NCBI GenBank assembly: GCA_015494775.1
Contig: WGAP01000159.1
Span: 1 to 6,475 of the forward strand
Direction: 5' to 3'
DNA length: 6,475 bases
Source of the DNA: Flavobacteriales bacterium
GTDB taxonomy: Bacteria > Bacteroidota > Bacteroidia > Flavobacteriales > Flavobacteriaceae
A model generated the notes under the pieces. That model made no database searches. It was not told where the DNA came from and saw only the letters and a program-made list of their open reading frames with translations. The translations under genes and the position numbers were made by a program. Below, piece after piece: positions 6,252 through 6,475 of this stretch. Within the stretch, counting starts at the first letter, position 1; each line of letters begins with the position of its first letter.

Positions 6252-6408
6252 GGGGCGCCGGCGCCGCGCAAGGCGCGGGGCCGGCGGCGCAAAAATCGGC
6301 GGGATTTTTCGGACGGAACGTAAATCAATTACCTGAACCCGCATCAAAGCATCGACTGCTGAATTTTTGCGCCGCCGGCGCGGAATTTCATTCCGCCGCC
6401 GGCGCCCC
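6252..6408. repeat. 157-bp element folding as a four-way junction
   Basis: An outer stem pairs GGGGCGCCGGCG (6252-6263) with its exact complement at 6397-6408. Hairpin CCGCGC-AAG-GCGCGG (6264-6278) follows directly. After one unpaired G, the inner stem pairs GCCGGCGGCGCAAAAAT (6280-6296) with its exact 17-bp complement at 6363-6379. Hairpin GCGGAAT-TTC-ATTCCGC (6380-6396) then abuts the outer stem. The junction thus has four perfect helices and a single unpaired base, closing a 66-nt loop (6297-6362). It could be a structured RNA on either strand, a cruciform-forming repeat or a non-autonomous mobile element. I do not recognise its family. Confidence 0.55.
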
Positions 6409-6465
6409 GACGACTTGTGGAGCCCCAAAAAATAAATGTAAGGTGTAGCTTGCCGCCAAATCCCG

Positions 6466-6473
6466 TATCTTTG
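6466..6473 (+). promoter_or_regulatory. Bacteroidota-type -7 promoter box for a gene beyond the right edge
   Basis: TATCTTTG on the plus strand matches TAnnTTTG exactly and ends two bases before the window edge. A clear -33 box is not visible at the usual spacing; a TTG at 6450-6452 is too close. If active, it would drive a gene to the right, divergent from nqr. Confidence 0.4.
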
Positions 6474-6475
6474 CC

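Larger units (their letters stand above)
5642..6475. other. 834-bp intergenic region without a convincing protein gene
   Basis: No reading frame here looks like a real protein. The frames that stay open translate to Arg/Pro/Gly/Ala-rich low-complexity peptides with no recognisable motif, because the DNA is GC-rich and repeat-laden. The content is an AT-rich nqr promoter region (about 5642-5788), four kinds of self-complementary element between 5781 and 6408, and a plus-strand promoter box at the right edge. Base composition swings sharply between AT-rich and very GC-rich segments. Confidence 0.7.

Noticed and set aside
6252..6408. tRNA-like cloverleaf gene
   Set aside because: The four-helix layout recalls a cloverleaf, but arm lengths, a 66-nt interior loop and the lack of T-loop and anticodon-arm signatures do not fit a tRNA.
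6009..6448. Overlapping frames of 90-139 codons on both strands
   Set aside because: Three frames on two strands stay open only because of GC-rich palindromes. Their peptides are low-complexity and cross the hairpin array and the junction element.

Overview
The window holds nearly a complete nqr operon, encoding the Na+-translocating NADH:quinone oxidoreductase (Na+-NQR). It reads right to left on the minus strand in the order nqrA-nqrB-nqrC-nqrD-nqrE-nqrF. The host is most probably a member of the Bacteroidota. The -7 box in front of nqrA (TAACTTTG) and another at the right edge (TATCTTTG) both fit the Bacteroidota consensus TAnnTTTG. No gene start has a clear Shine-Dalgarno sequence, and the proteins look like Bacteroidota Nqr subunits. 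The genus cannot be fixed from this sequence.

Layout. Positions 1-1110 hold nqrF, whose 3' end is cut by the left edge; 370 residues are visible and the C-terminal end of the NADH domain is missing. Then come nqrE (1128-1742), nqrD (1746-2372), nqrC (2376-3140), nqrB (3137-4288) and nqrA (4298-5641). Spacings are 17, 3, 3, -4 and 9 nt, so the genes form one tightly packed transcription unit. NqrF takes electrons from NADH through FAD and a 2Fe-2S cluster. The NqrD/NqrE pair carries four conserved cysteines for an intramembrane Fe-S centre. NqrC and NqrB carry the threonines to which FMN is covalently attached, and NqrA completes the quinone-reducing complex. Together they export Na+ while reducing quinone, presumably menaquinone in this phylum. 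The flavin transferase ApbE, needed to flavinylate NqrB and NqrC, is not in the window.

Positions 5642-6475 contain no convincing protein gene but are unusually structured. Next to nqrA lies an AT-rich promoter region with a good -7 box, a poor -33 box and two related FNR/CRP-like palindromes whose centres are 31 bp apart. Beyond it is a chain of GC-rich, strongly self-complementary blocks: (i) a two-domain element at 5781-6002 on the minus strand resembling a recurrent Bacteroidota intergenic element; (ii) a 24-bp perfect palindrome inside 6032-6059; (iii) four successive hairpins at 6117-6231, three of which share the same internal A.G mismatch, the first also looking like a minus-strand terminator; and (iv) a 157-bp element at 6252-6408 that folds into an almost fully paired four-way junction. 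At the right edge a plus-strand promoter box points to a divergent gene outside the window.

The enzyme itself is well known. The less explained material is the intergenic region and a possible deviation in the NqrB flavinylation motif (SGET instead of SGAT).
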